Assembly (NCBI RefSeq): GCF_000312565.1
Contig: NZ_CALW02000042.1
Coordinates: 24,998 to 88,997 of the forward strand
DNA: 64,000 bases
Reading direction: 5' to 3'
Origin: Bartonella rattaustraliani AUST/NH4
GTDB taxonomy: Bacteria; Pseudomonadota; Alphaproteobacteria; Rhizobiales; Rhizobiaceae
Shown here: positions 1-10,158 of the stretch, piece after piece
Numbering within the stretch: the first letter of the stretch is position 1
Layout of the letters: each line of letters opens with the position of its first letter
The notes under the pieces: generated by a model
Seen by the model: only the letters and a program-made list of their open reading frames with translations
Told to the model about the DNA's origin: nothing
Databases searched by the model: none
Program-made: the position numbers and the translations under genes

Positions 1-269
1 TTATTTTGGATGGTTTTGTCGCAACAGCCGCAGCAGCAGTGCTTTATAAAATGCATCCAAGAGCACTTGATCATATTCTTGTTGGACATGTTTCTTCTGA
101 ATCAGTGCATCGTAAACTGCTGGCAAAAATTGATAAAGAACCGCTTTTAGATTTGGGGATGTGTTTTGGTGAGGGAACAGGTGCAGCCATGGCGGCTGGT
201 ATTGTCAAGGCTGCTGTTTTAACACACGCAAAAATGGTGACTTTAGAACAATTAGATCTGACTGCCTAA
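1..269 (+). CDS. cobT: Nicotinate-nucleotide--dimethylbenzimidazole phosphoribosyltransferase, C-terminal part
   Basis: This is the 3' end of a gene that begins before the window; the reading frame is open from base 3 to the TAA at 267-269, about 88 codons. The residues match the CobT C-terminus: the LDGFVATAAA segment, a GHVSSE stretch, LDLGMCFGEGTGA and a closing AKMVTLEQ. CobT transfers phosphoribose to 5,6-dimethylbenzimidazole in assembly of the cobalamin lower ligand, in the cytosol. No other cobalamin gene is in the window. The family call rests on the C-terminal motifs only. Confidence 0.88.
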   Translation, partial: ILDGFVATAAAAVLYKMHPRALDHILVGHVSSESVHRKLLAKIDKEPLLDLGMCFGEGTGAAMAAGIVKAAVLTHAKMVTLEQLDLTA

Positions 270-300
270 AGATGCTAGAAGATTAAAAATAAAAAAAACT

Positions 301-792
301 TTAAGATTCTTGTTCGCTCATTTTTTCGCGCAATTTTATGTAATTGAGTGGAAGTTCCGTTGTATATTTAATCTGTTCCATTGCGAAAGAGGACGAAACA
401 TCACGGATATCAATTTTAGCGATTAATTTTTTGTAAAAAAGATCATAAGCTTCGATATTAGGAACAACAACACGTAATAAATAATCGATATCTCCGCTCA
501 TTCGATAAAATTCAATGACTTCACGAAATTCCTGCACAATTTTTGAAAAACGCTTAAACCATTCATGGCTGTGTGTGTTGGTGCGAATAGAAACAAAAAC
601 CGTAACATGTGCGTTTACTTTTTCTGGAGAAAGAACAGCAACACGGCGTTGAATAACACCATCTTCTTCAAGTTTTTGAATTCTGCGCCAGCAAGGTGTT
701 GTTGAAAGCCCAACTTTTTTAGCAATATCAGCAACAGAGAGTGTTGCATTTTCTTGCAAAAGATGCAGGATTTTTCGGTCAAGTCTGTCCAT
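301..792 (-). CDS. Lrp/AsnC-family transcriptional regulator
   Basis: A protein of 163 residues, the usual length for Lrp/AsnC regulators. Residues 1-60 form the winged helix-turn-helix (MDRLDRKILHLLQ, then IAKKVGLSTTPCWRRI, where the recognition helix is typical of the family). Residues 65-150 form the RAM effector-binding fold. Such proteins bind DNA as dimers or octamers and respond to amino acids; the ligand cannot be read from the sequence. It is convergent with cobT and transcribed alone, with the next minus-strand gene 16 bp upstream. The ATG at 790-792 is the only start that keeps the whole first helix. Confidence 0.9.
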   Translation of the reverse strand: MDRLDRKILHLLQENATLSVADIAKKVGLSTTPCWRRIQKLEEDGVIQRRVAVLSPEKVNAHVTVFVSIRTNTHSHEWFKRFSKIVQEFREVIEFYRMSGDIDYLLRVVVPNIEAYDLFYKKLIAKIDIRDVSSSFAMEQIKYTTELPLNYIKLREKMSEQES

Positions 793-808
793 ATTTTTTC
801 AACATTCC

Positions 809-1447
809 TTATAAAAATTGACGCACTAAACGACGAAGATAGACAATAAGTTCATCGTTAAACCATGGATTTTTTTGTAACCAAGCAGTATTTCTCCATG
901 AGGGATGAGGCAACGGCATAACATTATATCCTCGAGGTTGACATACGGAAAGAATGTTTCTCCAATCACTAACGGTTTCTGAAACTGTTTTATGTTTTAA
1001 TTCTGTAATATGCCACTTTTGTGCATAACTTCCAATAGCAAGAACAAGCTTTATTTGTGGCATAGCTTGAAATATTTTTTCATGCCATATTTCACGACAT
1101 TCACGTCTTGGCGGTAAATCAGATTTATTTTTATCATAACCTGGAAAACAAAACCCCATAGGAACAATAGCAAAAAGAGATTTATTATAAAATTCATTCT
1201 TTGTGACATCAAGCCAATCACGCAATCTTTCACCAGAACGATCATTAAAAGGAATGGAACTTTCATGTACACGCAAGCCTGGTGCTTGCCCTGCGATTGC
1301 AATCAAAGCTGTGTGAGATAAATAAACAACAGGGTTTGGTTCATGGGGAAGGGGAGGGGGATAGTGTGGTTGTTGGATACAAATACGGCAGGAATAAATT
1401 TTCCTTTCAAGTTTTATAATTTGACTGCAATGCGGTTGTTTCATCAA
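809..1447 (-). CDS. Uracil-DNA glycosylase family protein
   Basis: A protein of 212 residues. It has the active-site-like GQAPGLRVHESSIPFND segment of the UDG superfamily near residues 53-69 and the C-terminal LPHPSWRN motif near residue 180. An early CxxC pair (residues 20-23) is present, but the four-cysteine iron-sulphur set of family 4 enzymes is not obvious. The fold suggests excision of uracil or a related base, but many proteins of this subgroup are uncharacterised and the substrate is uncertain. It begins MMKQ; either of the two adjacent Met codons could be the start. It lies between the Lrp gene and a nuclease gene on the same strand. Confidence 0.8.
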   Translation of the reverse strand: MMKQPHCSQIIKLERKIYSCRICIQQPHYPPPLPHEPNPVVYLSHTALIAIAGQAPGLRVHESSIPFNDRSGERLRDWLDVTKNEFYNKSLFAIVPMGFCFPGYDKNKSDLPPRRECREIWHEKIFQAMPQIKLVLAIGSYAQKWHITELKHKTVSETVSDWRNILSVCQPRGYNVMPLPHPSWRNTAWLQKNPWFNDELIVYLRRLVRQFL

Positions 1448-1494
1448 AAAAATAGGTGATTAAAGAAATATATTATTGAAATAAGATATTTTTC

Positions 1495-2040
1495 TTATTC
1501 TGTTCTAGGGTGTGCTTTTCGCCATTTTCTCGGTTTTTGAAAATTTGACTGCCATATCCCTTTTTTTTGCTTTCTCGCTTCTTTTTCTTCTTCAGGATAA
1601 TTATAATAACTTACTGCCCAACCATTACGGACAAGTGTTGCATTAATATTGCTTACTTTTTTTGTTCTACATGTTGCAAGAATACGGTGATATTTATCTC
1701 TTTTGTGCCAACGACATGTAACAGGCTGATTTCCTATGAGCTGTTCTAAATATTTTTTTGCTTCAAGTCCACACGGATATTGTGCTTTCTTTGTACCACA
1801 AGATTGTTGAAGTTCCGGAGCGTCAATTCCTACAAGTCGAATCTTGACAGAAGAAATCATAATGGAATCGCCATCAATAATAAGTGCCTGACCTTTAATG
1901 GATCTTTTAGAAATAAAATCTGCCTCATGAGAAGGGACTTGAGTTCGTTTAAGATAAATGATGACAGCGACAAAAAGAGCAGCAGTGGCAAAAATGCTAA
2001 AACTGATAGTCTTTGGATTAAAATGAGATTTCTTTTTCAT
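1495..2040 (-). CDS. Thermonuclease (SNase-like) family protein, membrane-anchored or secreted
   Basis: A protein of 181 residues. An uncleaved signal or anchor helix sits near residues 13-28. The staphylococcal-nuclease-like domain covers about residues 45-165: IRLVGIDAPEL carries the first catalytic Arg, GLEAKKYLEQL follows, DKYHRILATC lies in the core, and VRNGWAVSY is the closing motif. The family hydrolyses DNA and RNA with calcium; location in the periplasm or on the cell surface is inferred from the N-terminus. The C-terminus is basic. The start is chosen because the basic n-region MKKKSHFNPK precedes the hydrophobic helix. Confidence 0.88.
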   Translation of the reverse strand: MKKKSHFNPKTISFSIFATAALFVAVIIYLKRTQVPSHEADFISKRSIKGQALIIDGDSIMISSVKIRLVGIDAPELQQSCGTKKAQYPCGLEAKKYLEQLIGNQPVTCRWHKRDKYHRILATCRTKKVSNINATLVRNGWAVSYYNYPEEEKEARKQKKGIWQSNFQKPRKWRKAHPRTE

Positions 2041-2404
2041 AAAATAAAAAAATGATAACCAATCAATTATTTGTTTTAAAGAATTATTTATTTTTTACAA
2101 AAAAGCTTTCTTCTTCTCAATCAAAGAACATTTCCTTAATTTTATGAGGGAAACCTTCTATTCTTATCTTTCAGAAGCAAGCATTCTGTTCTACAAAAGT
2201 AATTTCGCACAATATCACAATTAATAATTTAGGATGATGAGGAATAAAAGCAATCGAAAAAGCAAGTCCTCTAAAACATACAAAATATATGGATGAAAGA
2301 TGCATAATCTTCTTCTAAAAGAAAACGCGCTCCAGAATATAATTTTGGAGAGTAAAAATCATACTTTTGGTTTGCAGAAGCTGTCAATGAAATGGCAAAC
2401 TCAT
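2041..2404. other. Gene-free stretch between the nuclease gene and rpmG
   Basis: About 360 bp of AT-rich DNA upstream of the nuclease and downstream of rpmG. I see no convincing gene or structured RNA. It must hold the promoter of the nuclease gene and the end of the rpmG transcript, but I could not pin either to bases. Confidence 0.5.
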
Positions 2405-2572
2405 TTATTTGATTTTTGTTTCTTTAAATTCGACATGTTTTCTTACAACTGGATCATATTTACGTTTGCTCATTTTGTCTGTCATTGTACGGCTATTTTT
2501 CTTTGTAACATAGAAAAAACCAGTATCTGCTGTCGATAAAAGCTTAATTTTAATGGTCGCTGCCTTAGCCAT
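2405..2572 (-). CDS. rpmG: 50S ribosomal protein L33
   Basis: A 55-codon gene read on the minus strand from the ATG at 2570-2572 to the TAA at 2405-2407. The translation begins [20 protein letters not shown], continues through [14 protein letters not shown] and ends in KETKIK, which is full-length alphaproteobacterial L33. It lacks the CxxC zinc pairs, so it is the zinc-independent form. L33 is part of the large ribosomal subunit near the E site. In related bacteria rpmG lies near rnr and topA, and here it is separated from rnr only by a broken transporter gene. Confidence 0.95.
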   Translation of the reverse strand: MAKAATIKIKLLSTADTGFFYVTKKNSRTMTDKMSKRKYDPVVRKHVEFKETKIK

Positions 2573-2994
2573 AATTTAGGAATCCTATTTATATTGAAAC
2601 AATATCATCTTGTGATCAAAATTCACTTTTAGTGTAATCAGATTTTCGAGGCAACACTACGGATGTTCTAAAAAAAGTCAAGAGCTGATTAATTTTCTCA
2701 TGAGTTGAACAAAGAGCAAAAGAATATATAGCAAAAAAACAAGCTATTGCTATCGAAAAAACAAATGGTTTAAAGATATCCATGGTTTGTCCGATAATGG
2801 TCGGACCAGCAAGCATTCCAATTTCATAGCAAAAGATAGTAGCAAGTTCATGTCCTTTGAGGCGGTTCCCTAGGTGAGCAAGTCTGATTGTATAAAGGCC
2901 GGCAGATACATCCCCAAGCAGAAAAAGATCAAACATGATGATCCATGGATACTGAGTGATCCATGGTATTATAAAAGTTCCAAGAAAGCCCAAG

Positions 2995-3543
2995 ATGGCA
3001 CATCTCTCCAATCCATTGCAGGTCTGTTAATAGCTTTATGGGGTTGTTTACCTAAAAGAGCGTGTGCTTTGGCTGTGACTTGTAAATCAACATCTATTCC
3101 CAATGCAGCAGCATGTTTGAAACAAGGATTAAGACGGTTTAGCGCTTTCTCTGCTGTTCCTGCTTTTGTATGTCTGGATGGCAAGCGTATTGCGTATATC
3201 TGTTTGGGTAATCTCTGAAACGGGTAGACAGCCTAATTTGGGAAGAATGTAAAGATGCAAAGGTAAAAACCAATGTTCATCTTTAACATCTCCTTTTAAT
3301 TCGGCTTTACGGCTTTCAAAAGCATCCACAGCAATGTCTTTAATAATGAAGATTGCGCATTGCCTCACACTTTTATTTCTCACGTTTTTTAATGGGGGCA
3401 CGACCTTCACGAAAAACAGAACGCCACCGTGTTGCAGTTTCACGGGCTTGTTTTAAAGAAACATCTCTCAAGGCACCATCATTATATTTACCAGCACCCA
3501 ATGTTGCGACAGCCCTTGCATTAAGGCGATTCATGAGAGGCAT
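2995..3543 (-). pseudogene. Tyrosine-type phage/island integrase remnant
   Basis: Read from the ATG at 3541-3543 (MPLMNRLNARAVATLGAGKY). The N-terminal domain continues with ALRDVSLKQARETATRWRSV, hits a stop after KKREK, then resumes in other frames through KDIAVDAFESRKAELKGD, a core-binding LPVSEITQTDIRNTLA part and HTKAGTAEKALNRLN, ending at about the PAMDWRDVP segment. The catalytic domain with the R-H-R-Y residues is absent. Compared with the remnant at 43455, a segment of about 30 codons after KYND is also deleted. The fragment lies inside the MFS pseudogene. The family is P4-type integrases that insert islands at tRNA genes. Confidence 0.85.
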
Positions 3544-3712
3544 TTTTCCTCCTTTTCTTATTAATTTTTATCCACATGCCAATCCCGCTTATGGTGTAAA
3601 ACCAAGTGAATAAAATTGATTCAATATGAAGTGATTTGAGATGAAAGAGTCTTACAATACTCGGGAGTGTAATTCAAAGTGAGAAACGATAAAAACTCTT
3701 ATGAATCAATGT
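3544..3712 (-). repeat. Integrase-upstream repeat, copy R1
   Basis: About 170 bp directly preceding the integrase start codon, read on the minus strand from ATTGATTCATAAG at 3712 to the AGGAGG-type ribosome-binding site at 3546-3552. Shared blocks with the other four copies include ATTGTAAGACTCTTTCATCT, GAATCAATTTTATTCACTTG and a CCATAAGCGGGATTGGC-like block. It probably carries the integrase promoter. Confidence 0.8.
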
Positions 3713-4457
3713 GTTGATATAAAGTGTGCTGTCTCATTTCCGTTGTATCCAATGGAGAGATTAAAAGGCGTTATAAGAGTCAATGCCCCATTTGGATAGC
3801 ACCATAAACAAGTACTGCCATCATGGAGCTTGGGACTTGGAAAAGGTAGGAAATAAACGGTGTATATTGATCTTCTTTAAATTCTGGGCTTAGTTTTCAA
3901 GCAGCAAGAATTGGTATAGCAGCAAGCACAATAAGAACACAGCTTGTGGCAAAAGGCAAAAAACCTTGTGTTTCTACTTTCGTTAATAGCATTGGACCTA
4001 TCGCGAATGCTAATCCTAATGTAATAGCATAAATGGAAAGTACCAAACTACGTTTTTTATGGGGTGCATACTGTTAATCCAAAACTCCGATAGGATAAAT
4101 GTCACACATCATAGTGAAATGTAAGATAAATCTTAAAACAAACCAAATCCATATTGCTTCGAAAAAATAAAATCCTAAAAAGCTCAAATATCCTATAGCC
4201 ATCATAAACAATAGTGTTTTAGCAATCTCTAAATGTAAGGCGATTCGAGCAGTAAAAATGGCAGCGATCATTGTCGCAATTCCCCCAACTGTTCCACTAT
4301 AGCCGATCATACTATTTGAAATACCTTTTTCGGCCATCAGAAGTGAGACAAGCTGTGTTTCCATTCCCTATGCTATTCTAACGGTATCAATCGTTGTAAT
4401 AACTGCAATGATTGCGCGAAAAGAATTATTTTGAGAGTTTAAAGACTTTTTTATCAT

Positions 4458-4840
4458 GAGAATGGCTTACTATCATCTATTTAAACTGATGAAAAGTTGA
4501 TTTGAAATAAAAAAACGAACCTGCTTCTTACAGATTTTCTCATTTATTTCATATAGGAAGTTTTTAGATTTTTTATATGATTATTATTGCTAAAATAACA
4601 AAACATGTGACGTATTTATATAATAGAGAAAAATGATATTGTATACATAAAATAACAAAACGACTGTACATGATAAGTTTTTTTAATTTAAAATTATTTT
4701 TATCTTGTGTTTTTATTATGCATCTTTATCCTAAATATAATTAAAGACAATTCTATCGTTTTTTTATAAAACTTTTTAATGACTTCAAATAAAAAGCAAT
4801 GCAATAAAGCTATTAAAAATGGTTTTAATTTTCGTTTCTA
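4458..4840. other. Gene-free stretch between the MFS pseudogene and rnr
   Basis: About 380 bp of very AT-rich DNA downstream of rnr. No ORF with protein-like content and no clear terminator hairpin was found by eye. Confidence 0.5.
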
Positions 4841-7120
4841 TTATTTCCTACCATAAGAAAGATGTTTTCGTTTCTTATCCATAAATTTGCTTTTATGGTA
4901 GGATGTCGGTGAAGAACTTATCGGGCGAGGTTTAGTCAAGAGCTCAAAGCACACGGCTCCAGCAAGAGGCTGTACTGTTATAAGCTTTGCCTCTACTTTA
5001 TCACTCAGCTGATAGCCTTTATGGCTACGTTTTCCTATAAGAACATGTTGTAGTTCGTCAAAGTGATAATAATCATTTTTAAGTGTAGAAATATGGACAA
5101 AACCATCTGTATTGAGTTTGTCAAGTGAGATGAAAAGCCCGGCTTTTGTGACTCCAGAAATACGACCAGTGAAAATACGACCGATTTTGTTGCTCAAATA
5201 ATGTGCAACAAGCCGATCAATCGTCTCTCTTTCAGCCATCATTGCACGACGTTCATAGAGAGAAATCTGTGTAGCAATTTCTGCAAGATTTTGTTCTTGT
5301 ATTTCTGTTAATGGATCACTTCCCAATTTTAAGGCTTTAATAAGAGCACGATGAATAATAAGATCAGCATAACGACGAATTGGTGATGTAAAATGTGTAT
5401 AATTTTGTAAATTCAACCCAAAATGTCCAATATTTTGGGGATGATATTCTGCTTGAGACTGTGAACGCAGAATAACTTGATTGACCAATTCTTGCTGTTC
5501 AGTGTTCATGACTTTTGCTAAAATATTGTTGAGACGTGCTGATGTGAATTCTGCACCGCGAGAGAGCGATATTCCCAAACTTTGGAGAAAACTTCGCAAT
5601 ACTTCTTGTTTTGCAAGAGAGGGTTTATCATGAATACGATAGATGAGGGGGTGATGATACTCTTTTAATGTTTCAGCAGCAGCAATATTTGCTTGTATCA
5701 TGAACTCTTCAATCAAACGATGTGCTTCTAAATGTTGTTCACTGACAACATCTTTAATGCTTCCACTTTGATCAAGAATAATCTTTTTTTCCGCTATTTC
5801 TAATTCCAGTGGCTGTCGACGATCCCGCGCGTTTTTAAGGCACTGATAAGCTTCCCATAATGGCTGTAATGTGCTCTCAAAAAGGGGAGAGATTTTCTCA
5901 TTTATCTTTCTTTCAATTGCTGATTGTACTTCTTGGTAAGAAAGCTTGGCTATCACACGAATTATAACACGATGAAAACTGTGTTTTTGTTTGTTCCCAT
6001 TTGCATCAAAAACCATACGAACAGCTAAAGCTGGTCTTTCTTTTCCTTCACGCAGAGAACATAAATCATTAGAAATCCGTTCGGGCAACATTGGCACAAC
6101 GCGATTAGGAAAATAAACAGAGTTTCCTCGTTTTAATGCTTCTTTATCTAAAGGGCTTCCCGTTTTTACATAGTAAGAAACATCTGCAATTGCGACCGTT
6201 ACAATCCAACCACCACTATTTTCAGGGGACTTATCCTTTGTTGCATAAACGGCATCATCATGGTCTTTTGCATCTGGTGGATCAATTGTAACAAGCGGTA
6301 ATTGCCGCCAATCTTCACGATTATCTGCGTTGGCAGGTTTTATATTTTTTACTTGTTCAAGAACATCTTCAGGAAAAATATAAGGAATGCCTTTTGAGAG
6401 AAGAGCAATCACTGACAATGTTTTTTCATTATCAATATGTCCTAAAATATTTTTGATTTGTGCAGTTTTCAGCCCATAGCCAGTGTTTTTTTTAATTTCA
6501 ACTTCGACAAAATCACCAGATTTTATCTCTATTTTTGAAGATGTCTCAGAGAGTTCAAGAATTAATTCGTTCGTTTTTCGGTCTATGGGTTCAAGCCGCC
6601 ATTGATTTGTTGTTAATTTTCGTACAATACCAAATGCACTTTTGGGAGATGCATCAACTTTACGAATAACACGCCCTGTATAAGAGTCGCTTTGAGACGC
6701 TTTATTTCTAAAAACTTTTATAAGAACATGATCTCTAACGCCAACGCTCTCTCCTTTTATGCGGTGAAAAGAGCGTATTTCAATATTTGGTTTTGAATCA
6801 TCATCCCACTTCAAAGGTTGTGCAATTAAACTGCCATCTTTGTTGCGTCCAATAATTTTTACCAAAGCAACGGGTGGTAGTTTTCCTTTATTTTTTGTCT
6901 TTTTACGCTGTTTTGATATGAGATCTTCATTTTTTAATTCGCGTAATATATCTCTTAACCAAATACGAGAATCGCCCTTTAAATTAAAAGTTTTGGCAAT
7001 TTCACGTTTACTTGATCGGTCAGGATTTTCATGAATAAAGGAAAGAATTGCATCCCTATCGGGCAATCGTTCCCTATTGAACGATTGGAAATGTTCTGTT
7101 TTTTTTTCGCCTTTAGCCAA
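4841..7120 (-). CDS. rnr: Ribonuclease R
   Basis: A protein of 759 residues, normal for RNase R. An N-terminal winged-helix region (about residues 20-85) and cold-shock RNA-binding domains come first. The RNB catalytic core spans about residues 265-590; its metal-binding motif is DPPDAKDHDDAVY near residue 278, with the later YTHFTSPIRRYADLI block. An S1 domain follows (about residues 640-725, GRIFTGRISGVTKAGLFI), then a basic tail. The enzyme degrades structured RNA 3' to 5' in RNA turnover and quality control. It starts 3 bp after the topA stop, so topA-rnr is one transcription unit. Confidence 0.96.
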   Translation of the reverse strand: MAKGEKKTEHFQSFNRERLPDRDAILSFIHENPDRSSKREIAKTFNLKGDSRIWLRDILRELKNEDLISKQRKKTKNKGKLPPVALVKIIGRNKDGSLIAQPLKWDDDSKPNIEIRSFHRIKGESVGVRDHVLIKVFRNKASQSDSYTGRVIRKVDASPKSAFGIVRKLTTNQWRLEPIDRKTNELILELSETSSKIEIKSGDFVEVEIKKNTGYGLKTAQIKNILGHIDNEKTLSVIALLSKGIPYIFPEDVLEQVKNIKPANADNREDWRQLPLVTIDPPDAKDHDDAVYATKDKSPENSGGWIVTVAIADVSYYVKTGSPLDKEALKRGNSVYFPNRVVPMLPERISNDLCSLREGKERPALAVRMVFDANGNKQKHSFHRVIIRVIAKLSYQEVQSAIERKINEKISPLFESTLQPLWEAYQCLKNARDRRQPLELEIAEKKIILDQSGSIKDVVSEQHLEAHRLIEEFMIQANIAAAETLKEYHHPLIYRIHDKPSLAKQEVLRSFLQSLGISLSRGAEFTSARLNNILAKVMNTEQQELVNQVILRSQSQAEYHPQNIGHFGLNLQNYTHFTSPIRRYADLIIHRALIKALKLGSDPLTEIQEQNLAEIATQISLYERRAMMAERETIDRLVAHYLSNKIGRIFTGRISGVTKAGLFISLDKLNTDGFVHISTLKNDYYHFDELQHVLIGKRSHKGYQLSDKVEAKLITVQPLAGAVCFELLTKPRPISSSPTSYHKSKFMDKKRKHLSYGRK

Positions 7121-7123
7121 AAC

Positions 7124-9711
7124 TTATGTCTCTTTTCCTTTGGAAGAAGCTCTTTTTGTGGTTCCCTTTTTACGAGAAGTTTTTCCCGTTCCTTTTTTAC
7201 TTGATTCTTTTGCAGATATCAGTTCCAAAGCTTCTGAAAGTGTTACACTAATTGGTTCTTTCTCTTTTGGCAATGTTGCATTAATTTTGCCCCAATTAAC
7301 ATAGGGTCCATAACGTCCATTGCGCACTGTGACAGGTCCTCCATCAGGATGCTCTCCTAATGTTGCAAGGGCAGCAGATGTTGTTCTAGCTTGCGTGGTT
7401 TTATTTTCTCGCTTTTCGGCAAGCACTGTGACAGCGCGATTGATGCCAATGTCAAAAACTTCATCTGCGTAGAGCAGAGGGGCAGACTTGCCATCATGTG
7501 TAAGATAGGGACCATAGCGCCCAATGGTTGCTGTGATGACTTTTCCTGTTTCAGGATGAATACCAATTTCACGGGGGAGAGAGAGTAAAGCTAAAGCTTT
7601 ATCGAGAGTTACATTTTCTGCTTTCCATTCTTTTGGTAGTCCTGCACGCTTATCTCCTTTACTTTCGCCGAGTTGAACATAGGGGCCAAAACGACCCTTG
7701 CGAAGAGAAATCTCTTTTCCTGTTTGAGAATCGACACCAAGCACAACAGGCTCATCACTCTGTATGGCTTCATTTTCTTCTCCTGTGTCTGTTCCAAGTT
7801 GGCGCGTATATTTACATTCAGGATAATTAGAGCAACCAACAAATGCACCATAACGCCCTAGTTTTAATGATAATTCCCCATTTTTACAAAGAGGGCAGGA
7901 GCGAACATCACTTCCGTCTTCACGAACAGGGAAGGCAAGAGGTGCTAACGTCACGTTTAAAACATCAAGGACATTGGTTATACGCAGTTCTTTGATATTG
8001 GTAATAGACGCGTTAAATTCATCCCAAAAATCACGCAATACATCTTTCCAAGAAAGTTTTCCATCTGATATAAGGTCAAGTTTTTCCTCAAGGTTTGCTG
8101 TAAAACCATATTCTACATAGCGATTAAAGAAATTTTCAAGAAATGCTGTAACGATACGTCCTTTAGCATCAGGAATAAGTTTTCGTTTATCAATAGCAAT
8201 ATACCCACGATCACAAAGTGTGGATAATGTGGAGGCATAGGTTGAAGGGCGACCAATTCCCAGTTCTTCAAGCTTTTTAATTAAGGAAGCTTCAGAATAA
8301 CGGGGGGGGGGTCTGTCGTATGTTGTAAAGCTTCAACTTTTTCTTTGGTAAGCGTTTCGCCAGTGTTTATTTGTGGCAAACGCGTTGTTTCCTTTTCTTC
8401 ACCTTTTTTTTCTTCTCGTTGATCGGCGTGAACAGAAATAAAACCATCAAAACGAATAACAGAACCTGTTGCACGTAAATTTGCGTGACTTTCTCCCTGT
8501 TGTGCTTCAATTTCAACAGTTGTGCGTTCAATGTCGGCAGAACGCATTTGACTGGCAATAGCGCGTTTCCATATCAATTCATAGAGTTTTGCTTGATCTT
8601 TCTCGAGAAAATGGCCCATTTGATTGGGGAGGCGTTGAAAATCCGTTGGGCGGATAGCTTCGTGGGCTTCTTGTGCGTTTTTTGCTTTTGTTGCGTAAAA
8701 ATGTGGCTTTTCAGGAACATAGTTCTTGCCAAAGGATTCATGAATCACTTTTCGTGCTGAATCGATAGCTTCTGGTGCCATTTGTACACCGTCGGTACGC
8801 ATATAGGTAATAAGACCGGACATTTCCCCATTAATTTCAACACCTTCATAAAGTTTTTGTGCAACTTGCATGGTACGAGAGGCCGAAAATCCTAATGTTG
8901 AAGAAGCTGCTTGCTGTAAAGTGGAGGTGGTAAATGGAGGAGAAGGGTTTCTCTTTGTCGGTTTTGCTTCAACACTGAGTGTGCGGTATTTTGCATCCTC
9001 CAACATAAGGCGAATTTGATCGGCTTGTTCTTGAGATTGAATATCAAGCTTGCCAATCTTGTTGTGGTTAAACATTGTTAATCTTGCTTGAAAACTGTCA
9101 TTTCTTATGGTTTTCAAGTCTGTTGTAATGGACCAATAATCTTCTTTGATAAAATGTTCTATTTCTGATTCACGGTCACAAATAATCCGTAAAGCAACAG
9201 ATTGAACACGACCAGCTGAACGTGCGCCAGGAAGCTTACGCCACAAAACAGGTGAAAGTGTAAAACCAACCAAATAATCAAGAGCACGACGTGCAAGATA
9301 AGCATCCACGAGTGACGTATCAATATCTCGCGGATTATTCATGGCATCAAGCACAGATTTTTTGGTGATAGCATTGAAGACAACGCGTTTCACCGGTTTG
9401 TCTTTTAAAACTTTTTTTTGACGAAGAACATCCAGAATATGCCATGAAATAGCTTCTCCTTCACGATCAGGGTCTGTTGCTAAAATAAGGCTATCGGCTT
9501 CTTTAACTGCTTTTGCTATTTCATTCAAACGTTTAGCAGAGGCAGAATCGACATCCCACTTCATAGAAAAATCTTGATCAGGAAGAACAGAACCATCTTT
9601 TGCAGGCAAATCACGAACATGTCCAAATGATGCGACTACTTTATATTGAGATCCAAGATATTTATTAATTGTTTTTGCTTTTGCTGGAGATTCAACGATG
9701 ACGATATTCAT
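7124..9711 (-). pseudogene. topA: DNA topoisomerase I, interrupted by a one-base frameshift
   Basis: The minus strand from 9711 encodes the Toprim domain (VESPAKAKTINKYL at the N-terminus), the arch and the catalytic tyrosine in GLITYMRTDG near residue 310. The frame breaks at a run of ten C on the coding strand (8302-8311). The next frame continues without loss from RYSEASLIKKLEELGIGRPS to the end at 7124, with the C-terminal zinc ribbon (CPLCKNGEL, CSNYPECKY) and basic RYGPYV repeats. Restoring 11 (or 8) C would give one protein of about 863 residues. TopA relaxes negative supercoils and is normally essential, so a read error in the homopolymer, or slippage during transcription, is more likely than true loss. 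Confidence 0.9.
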
Positions 9712-9951
9712 AATTTTACCCGAATGTTGAAATAAAAAACTTTTTTATAAACCCCTTTCACGCGAATGGCTAATAGCAATTGGTTAAGAGCACATAAAAA
9801 ACATTAATTATACAAGTGGTGATTGTTATTATTAAAGTACACCCTATATGGAATTATACTATTTATTTTCCACAGTTAATACAAAGTATACGGCGAAATA
9901 CTAAGATGACGTCTATTGAGAGGTGGGGAGATTACTCAAGGATAGAAGGTT

Positions 9952-10158
9952 ATGTTTATAAATCATTTAAAAGTTATCCAATATATCACAGATATGTCAA
10001 AACAGATGAACCAGATGGCTCGCCAAGCACATAGTCCTCTTTTAGCACTCCTTTTAGATATGGTCGCCAAAGAAGGACAAAGCATTATTAATAGTGCTGA
10101 GACTCTTGGAGAGGATTCGGACTCGACAATGACACATAACCACCAGAGTGTCGAATAA
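9952..10158 (+). CDS. Small conserved-looking protein of unknown function
   Basis: An ORF of 68 codons from the ATG at 9952. AAGGA lies about 9 nt upstream, a good ribosome-binding site. The translation is an amphipathic helical protein (MSKQMNQMARQAHSPLLALL near residues 15-34, then [13 protein letters not shown]) with an acidic tail. It recalls short helical hypothetical proteins of other rhizobia, but I cannot name a family. The last 71 bp overlap the 3' end of dprA on the other strand, an argument against it. Moderate to low confidence. Confidence 0.4.
   Translation: MFINHLKVIQYITDMSKQMNQMARQAHSPLLALLLDMVAKEGQSIINSAETLGEDSDSTMTHNHQSVE

Larger units (their letters stand above)
2616..4457 (-). 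pseudogene. MFS transporter pseudogene, split by an integrase element
   Basis: The minus strand from the ATG at 4455-4457 encodes the N-terminal half of a major-facilitator protein. An in-frame TAG follows about 30 codons (just before GMETQLVSLL), then more stops occur near 4075 and 3895. The reading continues to about 3714, where a foreign segment begins. The C-terminal part resumes at about 2995 (GFLGTFIIPWITQYPW) and runs to 2616. Helices such as MIGYSGTVGGIATMIAAIF and GPTIIGQTMDIFKPF are typical of MFS drug or sugar efflux proteins. Several disruptions make a functional product very unlikely. It sits between rpmG and rnr. Confidence 0.85.

Noticed and set aside
2300-2539. 79-codon plus-strand ORF over rpmG
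   Set aside because: Most of it is antisense to the clear L33 gene on the minus strand.
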